From contig NZ_JAERQF010000010.1 in assembly GCF_016734815.1 (NCBI RefSeq), positions 1 to 64,000 of the forward strand: a stretch of 64,000 nucleotides of DNA, read 5' to 3'. Origin of the DNA: Hymenobacter rubidus. Its GTDB lineage: Bacteria > Bacteroidota > Bacteroidia > Cytophagales > Hymenobacteraceae. The position numbers and the translations under genes are program-made. Positions 8,500 through 16,134 of this stretch are shown one piece after another. The notes beneath the pieces are model-generated. The model saw only the letters and a list, made by a program, of their open reading frames with translations, was not told the DNA's origin and searched no databases. Numbering within the stretch: the first letter of the stretch is position 1; each line of letters opens with the position of its first letter.

Positions 8500-9708
8500 T
8501 TGCTAACACAATCACACCCTTCTTTTACCCAGATTGCAACCGAGCAGGCACCTGGGTACCAGCAGTGCACCCGTTGCCTGATGGACACGACGGCACCAGG
8601 TATCGCGTTCGAGGAGGACGGAACCTGTTCGTTTTGCGCGGTCCACGACCGCATGGAAAAGGCCTTTCCCCTGGGCGAGGCCGGCCGCCAAACCGTGCGT
8701 AAACTGGCCGACGCCATGCGCCAGGCCGGCAAAGGCCAGCGCTACGACTGCGTGCTGGGCGTGAGCGGCGGCCGCGACAGTACCTATTCCCTCTGGTATT
8801 GCGTGACGCAGCTAAAACTGCGCCCGCTGGCAGTGCATTTCAACGACGGTTTTGGCAACCCTGTGGCCGGCGAAAACATGGTGCGGGCCTGTCAACGGCT
8901 GGGGGTGGAGCTGCGCACCATCACCTCGGACTGGCGCGAGTCGAAAGACCTGAAAATTGCGTTTCTGAAAGCCTCCGTGCCCGACATGGAGGAAGGCACT
9001 GACCTCGGCATTGCAACCGCCCTCTACGGCGTGGCGGCGAAGGAAGGCATTAAGCATTTGGTCATTGGCCAGTCATTTCGCACCGAAGGCATTGCTCCCC
9101 TGAGCTGGAATTTCCTCGATGGCCGCTACCTGCGGGCCGTGCACAAGCAGTTTGGCACCGTGCCCCTGCGGCCTTGGCGGCCCACCGACCCCGGCTTCAA
9201 TCTAGGGATTAAAGAGATGTTTTACTACGCTTTCATTCGGCGTATCAAAACCGTGACGCTGCTGTACCACCTCGACTACGTGCGCACCGAAGTTGATGAG
9301 CTGTTGGAAACAGAGCTGAGCTGGAAAAACCCGGGCGCACACTATTTCGACGACCTCTACCAGAGCCTGATTTATTACCTGAACCGCACCAAATTCAACA
9401 TCGACCGGCGGCTGTTCAACTATTCTGCTCTGGTGCGCTCCGGCCAAATGAGCCGGGAAGTGGCCCTGGACCGGGTGTCGCGCATCAACCCCATTGAGGA
9501 CGAGGCAATCATCAACCTCTGCATCAAGCGCTTGGGCCTGACCCGCGCCGAGTTTGAGAACATTGTGGCTGCTCCGCCCAAAACCTTCCACGACTACCCC
9601 AACAGCTACTGGTTTCTACGCCTGTGCCGCTGGCCCATCAAGCTCATGAGCCAGTTGAACCTGATTCCAGAATCGGCCTACGACAAGTTTTTTAATTGCG
9701 GTACCTGA
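8500..9708 (+). CDS. N-acetyl sugar amidotransferase (PP-loop, WbpG/PseA-like)
   Basis: The 402-residue ATP-pyrophosphatase-type amidotransferase carries the P-loop S-G-G-R-D-S (residues 89-94) and two N-terminal cysteine pairs (C23-x2-C26 and C43-x2-C46) that probably bind zinc. The family turns a carbonyl or acid on an N-acetylated sugar into an amidine for surface polysaccharides, usually with HisH/HisF-like ammonia suppliers. No ATG precedes the conserved Cys motif; after the in-frame stop at 8467 the first usable codon is TTG 8500, which I take as start. There are no polysaccharide genes adjacent, only the nitrilase-family gene upstream. Confidence 0.87.
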   Translation: MLTQSHPSFTQIATEQAPGYQQCTRCLMDTTAPGIAFEEDGTCSFCAVHDRMEKAFPLGEAGRQTVRKLADAMRQAGKGQRYDCVLGVSGGRDSTYSLWYCVTQLKLRPLAVHFNDGFGNPVAGENMVRACQRLGVELRTITSDWRESKDLKIAFLKASVPDMEEGTDLGIATALYGVAAKEGIKHLVIGQSFRTEGIAPLSWNFLDGRYLRAVHKQFGTVPLRPWRPTDPGFNLGIKEMFYYAFIRRIKTVTLLYHLDYVRTEVDELLETELSWKNPGAHYFDDLYQSLIYYLNRTKFNIDRRLFNYSALVRSGQMSREVALDRVSRINPIEDEAIINLCIKRLGLTRAEFENIVAAPPKTFHDYPNSYWFLRLCRWPIKLMSQLNLIPESAYDKFFNCGT

Positions 9709-9718
9709 CGCTGCCACC

Positions 9719-9757
9719 AAAAAAGGCCGCTTCCTCGTGGAAGCGGCCTTTTTTTGG
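9719..9757. terminator. Bidirectional terminator
   Basis: A long stem of about 14 bases (AAAAGGCCGCTTCC at 9721-9734 with 9739-9752) is flanked by A's on the left and T's on the right. It sits between convergent genes and can end transcripts from both sides. Confidence 0.8.
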
Positions 9758-9775
9758 CGCTTATAGTACCCAATT

Positions 9776-10126
9776 TTAGGCGGCGATGTGCAGCCACTCT
9801 TTCTTTTCGAGCAGGCGCTCGCGGGTTTCGCGGTAGTCGGGGTCATCTACGCAGCAATCGACGGGGCACACGGCGGCGCACTGGGGCTCCTCGTGGAAAC
9901 CTACGCACTCCGTGCACTTGTCCGACACGATGTAGTAGTACTCATCCGAAACCGGGGTTTGGGGTGCGGTGCCGGAAACCACGGCGCCATCGGCGGCGGT
10001 TACTTCTTTCAGGCTGGTGCCATCGGCCCAGCGCCATTGGGCGCCGCCTTCGTAAATGGCGTTGTTGGGGCATTCCGGCTCGCAGGCACCACAGTTGATG
10101 CACTCGTCGGTTATCATGATGGCCAT
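9776..10126 (-). CDS. 4Fe-4S dicluster ferredoxin
   Basis: The 116-residue protein has two cysteine motifs. The first, [12 protein letters not shown] near residue 9, is a classical 4Fe-4S ligand set. The second, C-T-E-C-V-G-F-x4-Q-C-A-A-V-C-P near residue 73, has a longer insertion. An inserted acidic segment of about 45 residues separates them, as in Bacteroidota dicluster ferredoxins. It should carry low-potential electrons in the cytoplasm. It is divergent from the LuxC-like acyl-CoA reductase gene, a pairing I recall from other Bacteroidota. Confidence 0.92.
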   Translation of the reverse strand: MAIMITDECINCGACEPECPNNAIYEGGAQWRWADGTSLKEVTAADGAVVSGTAPQTPVSDEYYYIVSDKCTECVGFHEEPQCAAVCPVDCCVDDPDYRETRERLLEKKEWLHIAA

Positions 10127-10218
10127 GGGGCGGTCGGGGGGTCAGAAAGTGAAGGGAAACAAAGCGGGACACGCAGGCTTTACGTAAAACGCACGACCTG
10201 CGCCGTTCTACGGGCCTA

Positions 10219-10226
10219 CAAAATTA
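10219..10226 (-). promoter_or_regulatory. Probable -7 element for the ferredoxin gene
   Basis: Read on the minus strand it is TAATTTTG, an exact TAnnTTTG match, about 93 bases from the ferredoxin ATG. The spacer is shared with the divergent reductase gene, which has a weaker CAATTTTG at 10259-10266 on the plus strand. Confidence 0.4.
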
Positions 10227-10324
10227 ACCAACAACGACCGGGTTTGCATGGTTTAGCCCAATTTTGCGGGGCAATAGTTCGGTAGCGGCCCCATGCCTTG
10301 CCGCCTGCTCCTCTCCCTTTTCCT

Positions 10325-11338
10325 ATGAATCATTCCGAACGTTTAGCTGCTTTTGTCGCGCTGGGCCAGCGCCTCGCCACTATTCCGGCCGAGGAGCTGA
10401 CCAACCTGGCCGCGCAGGCGCGCAACCAGAATGCCTGGTTTGACCGGCCGAGCGTGGCCGCCGCCGTGGCGGGCCTGGCCCACCTGCTGGCCGAAGAGCC
10501 CCTGCGCCATTGGGCGGCCCGCTACCCGGCCGAGCCCACCACCGTGCACCCGATTGGGGTGGTGATGGCGGGCAATATTCCCATGGTGGGCTTTCACGAT
10601 ATGTTGTGCGTGCTGCTCAGCGGGCACGTGCTGCTGGCCAAGCTCAGCAAGGACGATACCGTGCTCATGCTCTGGCTGATGGAAGAATTGACGAAACTGG
10701 AGCCCCGCTTCACCGATGCCATCAAGGTGCTGCCGCGGCTGAATGCGGCCGATGCTTTTATCGCCACCGGCTCGGATAATACGGCCCGGTATTTTGAGTT
10801 TTATTTCGGCAAGAAGCCCCACCTCATCCGGCGCAACCGCACCAGCGTGGGCGTACTTACGGGCCAGGAAACCAGCGCCGACCTGGCCCAACTGGGGCCC
10901 GACATTTTCCAATACTACGGGCTGGGCTGTCGCAACGTGAGCAAGCTGTTTGTGCCGACTGGCTACGATTTTGTGCCCCTGCTCGATGCCCTGCAGGTGC
11001 ATGAGGGCGTGTTCGACCACCACAAATACAAAAACAATTACGACTACAACAAGAGCATTCTGCTGGTCAACCGCGTGCCGCACTACGACACGGGCTTCCT
11101 GCTGCTCACGCAAAATCCGGCGCTGGTGTCGCCCATTTCCATTGTGCACTACACGGAGTACAGCAGCGAAATTGACCTAGTGGACCAGCTTACCGATGTG
11201 GCGGTCCAAACGCAGTGCGTAGTATCGGCCGCCGGCCGGTTTGCGGGCAGCCTGCCGTTTGGCCAGGCGCAGTCGCCGGGCGTGGCCGAATACGCCGACC
11301 GGGTGGATACCATGGAATTCCTGGCGGAACTGCCCTAA
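10325..11338 (+). CDS. LuxC-family acyl-CoA reductase
   Basis: The 337-residue product starts at ATG 10325. It matches the LuxC/acyl-CoA reductase family (PF05893, aldehyde dehydrogenase fold): a G-V-V-M-A-G-N-I-P-M nucleotide-binding stretch (about 78-87) and the nucleophile Cys202 in L-G-C-R-N-V-S-K. The family reduces an acyl-CoA or acyl-enzyme to aldehyde. No bioluminescence or wax genes are present here, so the physiological substrate is unknown. The neighbouring ferredoxin may provide electrons indirectly. Confidence 0.88.
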   Translation: MNHSERLAAFVALGQRLATIPAEELTNLAAQARNQNAWFDRPSVAAAVAGLAHLLAEEPLRHWAARYPAEPTTVHPIGVVMAGNIPMVGFHDMLCVLLSGHVLLAKLSKDDTVLMLWLMEELTKLEPRFTDAIKVLPRLNAADAFIATGSDNTARYFEFYFGKKPHLIRRNRTSVGVLTGQETSADLAQLGPDIFQYYGLGCRNVSKLFVPTGYDFVPLLDALQVHEGVFDHHKYKNNYDYNKSILLVNRVPHYDTGFLLLTQNPALVSPISIVHYTEYSSEIDLVDQLTDVAVQTQCVVSAAGRFAGSLPFGQAQSPGVAEYADRVDTMEFLAELP

Positions 11339-11447
11339 ATTTTTCAGGAAAACTACAGACAACTGGGGTTTACTTTCCGTTGTTAACACCAGTAGCAGGA
11401 CTTTTTCCGCTGCTGCCACCCACGCAAACGCTTACTCCCACCCCGCC

Positions 11448-11753
11448 ATGTCCTTTATTCCGGTTGCACCCACAGTCGAGATTGTTGAGAAAGAGACACT
11501 TCCCACCCTGCACTTTGCCCACGACGACGTGCTGGCCGACCCGGCCGACCGTCAGCGCCGCCGCGCCGATGCGGACCGCGCCGTCACGCTCGGCAACGCC
11601 TACCACGGCAAACTCGACATTTATTTCAAAACCTCCGACGGGTCCACCAAGCGCATGGCCACCACCGTCTGGGCCGCCGACGCCGACCACCTCACCCTCA
11701 AATCGGGTGCCTCATTGCCCTTACGAGCCGTGCTGGGCTTTGATTTTTATTAA
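11448..11753 (+). CDS. Small conserved Bacteroidota protein, unknown
   Basis: The 101-residue soluble protein starts at ATG 11448. The shape resembles a short protein I associate with many Bacteroidota: an F-I-P-V-A-P-T-V-E-I-V-E-K-E-T-L-P opening, a central R-R-x-D-A-D-R-A-x-x-L-G-N-x-x-x-G-K helix-strand, then T-T-V-W-A-A-D-A-D-x-x-x-L-K-x-G-x-x-L-P and a final basic strand. No signal peptide or catalytic motif is visible. The compact beta-rich pattern could be a small nucleic-acid-binding or adaptor fold, but that is a guess. Confidence 0.65.
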   Translation: MSFIPVAPTVEIVEKETLPTLHFAHDDVLADPADRQRRRADADRAVTLGNAYHGKLDIYFKTSDGSTKRMATTVWAADADHLTLKSGASLPLRAVLGFDFY

Positions 11754-11784
11754 GTTGACGCCGGGCAGAAATAACCGCGCAGAA

Positions 11785-11884
11785 AGGCGGTCCTGCTGAG
11801 CGCAGCCGAAGCATCTCTACTGCAGTAGTAAATCTAATTACTTGCGCGGGAGAGATGCTTCGGCTGCGCTCAGCAGGACCGCCT
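11785..11884. repeat. Dispersed palindromic element, family A copy 3
   Basis: The 34-base perfect arms are 11785-11818 and 11851-11884. Both arms carry CCTGCTGAGC in place of the family's usual CATGCTGAGC, and the change is matched in both, so pairing is kept. The loop has AGTAGTAAAT and AATTACTTGCG, shared with copies near 24.4 kb and 49.5 kb. Confidence 0.9.
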
Positions 11885-11907
11885 CTTGGCTAAAATCACT
11901 TACTTGA

Positions 11908-12777
11908 TTAGAGCCGCTGCAGGGTCTTCTCAATCAACTCATCCACTACGGCAGCAGCGTTTTCGGCAAATTCCCCGGTGGCGCGGTTGGCCACGATGGC
12001 GTTCAACGACAGGACTTCGTGCCCCAACAGGCGGCCCAGCGCGTAGTAGCCGGCGGTTTCCATCTCAAAATTGCTGAGGCGGAAAGCGCCTTCCGCGCTC
12101 TGGTGCTGAAAGTTCTGGAGGCGGGCAATGTAGTCGGGCTGGCGCAGGTCGAGGCGCAGGCTACGGCCTTGAGGGCCGTAAAAGCCGGGGCAGGTGACCG
12201 TGTTGCCCATCACCATGCCAGCGCCCAGTTGTTCGCGCAGCAGGTCGGAGCCGCGCACCACATAGGGCGCGAAAGGCAGCGCCAGCGACTGCTGAAGCTG
12301 GGTGGCAATTTCGGTTTCCAGGCCGGTTTCCATCAAGGGGTAGAACTGCATCAGGCTGTCAAGGCCCACGGCGTGCTCGGTGGCCAGGTGGCTGCCAACG
12401 GGCACGTCGGCCTGCAGGCTGCCACTGGTGCCCAGCCGGATGATGCGCAGGCTGAGCCGCTCCTCGGGCGGACGCACGGTTCGGGCCATGAAGTCGATGT
12501 TGACCAGCGCATCCAACTCGTTCATCACGATGTCGATGTTGTCGGTGCCCATGCCGGTGCTCAGCACCGTGAGGCGCTTGCCCCGGTAGTAGCCCACGTG
12601 GGTCACGAATTCGCGGTGGGTGCCCTCAAATTCCACCGAATCGAAATGCCGGCTCACCTGCGCCACCCGGCCGGGGTCGCCTACGGTCAGGATGGTATCG
12701 GAAATGTGGTCGGGCAACAAGTTGAGGTGGTAAATGCTGCCGTCGGGGTTCAGGATGAGTTCGGAGGAAGGAATCAT
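11908..12777 (-). CDS. Nucleoside phosphorylase (uridine phosphorylase-like)
   Basis: The 289-residue protein belongs to the PNP/UDP phosphorylase family: T-V-G-D-P-G-R (about 31-37) and S-T-G-M-G-T-D-N-I (about 73-81) are the phosphate- and ribose-binding loops. R-L-G-T-S-G-S follows at about 114-120, and the F-E-M-E-T-A substrate motif near residue 227. It splits a nucleoside with phosphate for base salvage. The start is ATG 12777, since upstream codons belong to the inverted repeat. Base preference (uridine or purine) cannot be settled by eye. Confidence 0.88.
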   Translation of the reverse strand: MIPSSELILNPDGSIYHLNLLPDHISDTILTVGDPGRVAQVSRHFDSVEFEGTHREFVTHVGYYRGKRLTVLSTGMGTDNIDIVMNELDALVNIDFMARTVRPPEERLSLRIIRLGTSGSLQADVPVGSHLATEHAVGLDSLMQFYPLMETGLETEIATQLQQSLALPFAPYVVRGSDLLREQLGAGMVMGNTVTCPGFYGPQGRSLRLDLRQPDYIARLQNFQHQSAEGAFRLSNFEMETAGYYALGRLLGHEVLSLNAIVANRATGEFAENAAAVVDELIEKTLQRL

Positions 12778-12783
12778 TTTTTG

Positions 12784-12888
12784 AATGAGGAATGAAGAAT
12801 GAGCAATGAAGAATTGGGGGGTTAAGGACGAGGAATGAAGAACGGTGCCGCACGCCAATTCCTCATTGCTCATTCTTCATTCCTCATT
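12784..12888. repeat. Inverted repeat, family C (AATGAGGAATGAAGAATGA type), copy 1
   Basis: Arms 12784-12817 and 12855-12888 are complementary with one mismatch. The right arm overlaps the last two bases of trhO. It separates the phosphorylase start from the trhO stop. Related elements are at 36.8, 40.9 and 43.9 kb. Confidence 0.85.
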
Positions 12889-13834
12889 AAGCTTTAGCGT
12901 AAGAGGCCAAGCCCTGCGCCGGATTATAATGGTTGCTGAGCTTGGGGTAGGTGCCGGTACCGTCGTAGGCGCGCTTGTCGGGGTGCGCGGCGCAGGCTTC
13001 GGAGCAGGCGCCTTGCAGGGTTTCGCCGCAGGCTTCGCACAGCGGCAGGTGGGCGTTGCAGTGCGGGTTGGCGCAGTTGATGAGGCGGCTGCTGGGCTGC
13101 TGGCAATGCTGACAGCGCGAAATAACCGTGGGGTTCACCCGGTTTACGTCCACGGCTACGCGGTTGTCGAACACGTAGCACTGGCCGTCGAAATCTTCCC
13201 CGCCGGCCTCCATGCCGTACTTGATGATGCCGCCGTGGAGCTGGTACACGTTTTCAAAGCCCTGCTCCAATAGGAAAGCGCTGGCTTTTTCGCATTTCAC
13301 GCCGCCGGTGCAATAGGTCAGAATTTTCTTGTCCTTGAACTCCTTCAGGCGCTCGACGCGGTCGGGGAAGTCGCGGAAATTTTCGATATCCAGCGTCACG
13401 GCGTTTTTAAAGCGGCCGAGGTTGTACTCGTAGTCCGAGCGCACATCCACTACCACTACATCGTCGCGGTCCTTCAGGGCCTTGAATTCTTCGGGGGAGA
13501 GGTGCTGGCCGGTTTTCTCATGGGGCCGAACGTGGCGCAGGCTGCTGTGCACAATCTCGGGCTTCACGCGCACGTGCAGCTTTTGGAAGGTGTGAGCGGC
13601 CACGTTGTCAACCTTGAATTCTAACGCGGCAAAGCGCGGGTCGGCCTTCACGGCTTCCATGTAGCGGGCGCAGCTTTCCTGGGTGCCTGACACGGTGCCA
13701 TTCAGGCCTTCGGCGGCTACGATGATGCGGCCGCGCAAGTCCAGCGCAAGGCACAGGCGGTGGTGCTCGTCGCGGAACTGCTCCGGGTTGTCGAGCGGCG
13801 TGTAGCAGTAATAAAGAAGTACCTGGTAGTTCAT
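12887..13834 (-). CDS. trhO: tRNA uridine(34) hydroxylase (rhodanese-like)
   Basis: The 315-residue protein has the TrhO/YceA layout: an N-terminal ferredoxin-like acylphosphatase-type domain (1-100), a rhodanese domain (about 110-215) with catalytic-loop cysteines Cys175 and Cys181 in Y-C-T-G-G-V-K-C, and a C-terminal cysteine-rich tail (C-Q-H-C, C-x4-C-x4-L-C-x2-C, C-S-E-A-C) that probably binds zinc. TrhO makes 5-hydroxyuridine at tRNA position 34 using O2. The ATG at 13834 is immediately preceded by a GTTGTCAGTTG repeat array, so no longer form exists. Confidence 0.92.
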   Translation of the reverse strand: MNYQVLLYYCYTPLDNPEQFRDEHHRLCLALDLRGRIIVAAEGLNGTVSGTQESCARYMEAVKADPRFAALEFKVDNVAAHTFQKLHVRVKPEIVHSSLRHVRPHEKTGQHLSPEEFKALKDRDDVVVVDVRSDYEYNLGRFKNAVTLDIENFRDFPDRVERLKEFKDKKILTYCTGGVKCEKASAFLLEQGFENVYQLHGGIIKYGMEAGGEDFDGQCYVFDNRVAVDVNRVNPTVISRCQHCQQPSSRLINCANPHCNAHLPLCEACGETLQGACSEACAAHPDKRAYDGTGTYPKLSNHYNPAQGLASYAKA

Positions 13835-13836
13835 AG

Positions 13837-14070
13837 TTGTCAGTTGCTTGTTGTCAGTTGTTGGCTAGCTATCGAAGCTGTTTAGAAAGTCCATAACGTC
13901 ATGCTGAGCTTGTCGAAGCATCTCTCCCGCTTCGTTGGATGGTGTAGATGAAGCTAGGGAGATGCTTCGACAAGCTCAGCATGACGTTCTGCTTACTTCT
14001 GGACACTTTTTAAACAGCTTCATCAGTTTGTTCATAAATCTGACAACTAGCAACAAGCAACTGACAACTA
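13837..14070. repeat. Nested inverted repeats between trhO and the acyltransferase gene
   Basis: Three nested palindromic layers are seen. The innermost is a family A element with 30-base perfect arms 13895-13924 and 13959-13988 (TTGTCGAAGC variant). Around it lies an imperfect pair 13874-13892 with 13991-14011 (GAAGCTGTTTAGAAAGTCC-like). Outermost is a GTTGTCAGTTG-type pair (family D), about 13837-13862 with 14039-14070. The layering suggests insertion of one element inside another. Confidence 0.85.
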
Positions 14071-14074
14071 AAAT

Positions 14075-14707
14075 TTAAACTTTAACTGCCGGGTTGCCAA
14101 ATACGGTTTGGCCGTTTGGCACGTCGGCCACCACCACGGAGCCTGCCCCGATGCGGGCCTTTTCGCCAATTTTGATACCGGCCACTACCACGACACCGGC
14201 CCCCACGAAGGCCAACTCACCTACTTGCACGTCGGCCCCGAGCAGGGCGCCGCTGCCCAGCTGGGCAAAGTTGCCTACGGTGGCGCGGGCTTCCACCACG
14301 GCGTTGGCGCCCACCAGGCAACCGTCGCCGAGGGTGGCAGTGGCGGCCACCACGGCATTGGGACCCACGTAGTTGCCGTGGCCCAACGTGGCGTGGCCCG
14401 ATACGCTGGCGCGCTCATGAATAGCGTTGACCGGGACAGCTTCGTACTCGGTGCGCAGCATTTGGGTCAGGCTGCGGCGGCTGGCCGTGTCCTCGGTGGC
14501 CACGAATACTTCGCACTTTTTGCCCAGCAGCTTCAGCAGCTCGCCGTCGTCGGTGTTGCCCATCACGGGCACATCAAGCAGTTCGGTGCCCTGTAGCTTT
14601 TTATCGTCGTCGAGCAGGCAGTACACCACCACGTCGTTGGAGAGAAAAGCATCGAGTGCGGCGGTGCCCACCGTTTGGGCACCAAGAATGATAACGGGGT
14701 TTTCCAT
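14075..14707 (-). CDS. PglD/NeuD-like sugar acyltransferase, left-handed beta-helix
   Basis: The 210-residue protein starts at ATG 14707 (M-E-N-P-V-I-I-L-G-A). Residues 1-85 form a Rossmann-like PglD N-terminal domain with I-L-G-A-Q-T-V-G and a D-D-D-K-K loop. Residues 90-205 are hexapeptide repeats of a left-handed beta-helix (G-N-Y-V-G-P-N-A-V-V, then G-D-G-C-L-V-G-A-N-A). Such enzymes acetylate amino-sugars for surface glycans or sialic-like acids. It follows the membrane protein gene by 104 bases on the same strand, which hints at cell-surface polysaccharide work. Confidence 0.85.
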   Translation of the reverse strand: MENPVIILGAQTVGTAALDAFLSNDVVVYCLLDDDKKLQGTELLDVPVMGNTDDGELLKLLGKKCEVFVATEDTASRRSLTQMLRTEYEAVPVNAIHERASVSGHATLGHGNYVGPNAVVAATATLGDGCLVGANAVVEARATVGNFAQLGSGALLGADVQVGELAFVGAGVVVVAGIKIGEKARIGAGSVVVADVPNGQTVFGNPAVKV

Positions 14708-14811
14708 GAATAGGGAAGCGGGTGTCGGAAATGGAGCAGGCCGGCAGCAACAAGTCGCCGACGCTCCCTCCGGAATTGCAAAGGTACAACGCCGGGCGCA
14801 GGGGGCTGTTT

Positions 14812-16134
14812 TCAGGGAGCAACAGCGCGCGGCGGCCAAGCCGTTTCGTTGCGCAGGCCCAGGCGGCGCATGGCGGCCACCGCATAGCCGTTTTGCAGCA
14901 GCAGCAGCAGCAGATACGGCAGCATTCCACTGCGGTAGCGGTGCAGCGAGCCCAGGTTGGGCGTGCTCAACCCAATCAACGCGGCCACTACGGCGCACTG
15001 AATCAGGAGGGCGAGCACCAGCCCAAACGGCAGCCGGCCCGCTTTGCCGCGCCACACGGCCAGCAGCGCCACGGCCAGCAGCAGCAGCAGCACCAGGTTT
15101 TCGAGGCCGGCGGCCACGTAGCGCAGCTCGCCGGATTCGCCCAGCCACGGGCGCGTGATGACGTTGGCAATGGCCTGGGGCACGTGCCGCACGATGCTTT
15201 CGAGCGTGGGCTGCATATCAGGGTATTCAAAATGCGGCTTGCCGGCCGAGGCTTCCAGGTCTTGCGTGTAGATGCGGCTGACCTGGTTTACAAATTTATT
15301 CAGCCGAAACGCCACGCTGACTTCGGCCGCCAGCCACGCGCCCCCGCTCAACACGGCCAACATCAGCACGGCCTGTGCCCAACGGCTACGCGCCCACCCC
15401 AGCGGCTGCAACAGCCGCACCACGCCCAGCGCCACAAGGGCCCCGATAAGCGCTACGGCAAAAAAATAGCGCATGTTGAAATGCAGGAGGGCCAGCGCCA
15501 GCATGGCCGCCCCCTGCCCTACCCGCTGCCATTTGCTGCGCACAGCCGGCCCGTAAATCAGCTGCACGGCCATGGCTAGCAGCCAGGCCCCGCTGCTCAC
15601 CACCACCGATTCCTTGGTCACCCCCGACGTCCACAAGATGGCCGTGGGCCACACCACGAAGGCCAGGATGGGCGCCCAGGCGGGCGTTTGGGGCAGCGTG
15701 CGGGCCACGGCCCGGGCCAACTGCCAACACCCGGCGAAGCTGAACACCGACAAATACACCGAGTTTGGCCAGTCGGTACTCAGCGAAGCCAGGTTTAGCA
15801 AACCCAGGATTTTGGTAAAGAAAAACGTGTTCGACAGCCCATGAAATATCATGTGGTAGCCGCCGGCGTGCATCTCGTTGCCCACCAATGCCTGCCACGC
15901 CGCCGCAGGGTCGGCCCAGAGCTGGGCGGTGAGCTGCCGGCTGTATAAGCTCATGATGTGCGCATCGTACAACAAGTGCCGCGCCGCCCACAGGCCCAGC
16001 GCTAAGCGTCCGCCCAGCCCCACCGCAAACGCGGCCCGGCCCAGCGGCGCCGCTTGCTGCCACTGCCGCCGTACCCACGGCAGCACCCAGGCCAGGAATG
16101 CCGCGTTCAGTAAAATTGCCAACGCTATTTTCAT
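14812..16134 (-). CDS. Polytopic membrane protein, possible glycosyltransferase-C-like
   Basis: The 440-residue protein has about ten hydrophobic helices spread over its length. A conserved-looking soluble loop (about 215-320) follows the motif S-G-V-T-K-E-S, which sits between two helices, as in lipid-linked sugar polymerases and GT-C-like Bacteroidota proteins. I do not recognise the exact family. The start ATG 16134 overlaps the stop of the DUF2851 gene by four bases (ATGA), so translation is coupled. The acyltransferase gene follows. A role in surface glycan assembly is inference from context. Confidence 0.6.
   Translation of the reverse strand: MKIALAILLNAAFLAWVLPWVRRQWQQAAPLGRAAFAVGLGGRLALGLWAARHLLYDAHIMSLYSRQLTAQLWADPAAAWQALVGNEMHAGGYHMIFHGLSNTFFFTKILGLLNLASLSTDWPNSVYLSVFSFAGCWQLARAVARTLPQTPAWAPILAFVVWPTAILWTSGVTKESVVVSSGAWLLAMAVQLIYGPAVRSKWQRVGQGAAMLALALLHFNMRYFFAVALIGALVALGVVRLLQPLGWARSRWAQAVLMLAVLSGGAWLAAEVSVAFRLNKFVNQVSRIYTQDLEASAGKPHFEYPDMQPTLESIVRHVPQAIANVITRPWLGESGELRYVAAGLENLVLLLLLAVALLAVWRGKAGRLPFGLVLALLIQCAVVAALIGLSTPNLGSLHRYRSGMLPYLLLLLLQNGYAVAAMRRLGLRNETAWPPRAVAP

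Noticed and set aside
12784..12888. Short-repeat clusters taken as a CRISPR or microsatellite
   Set aside because: The AATGAGG-type units form two inverted arms and not a series of equal repeats with unique spacers.
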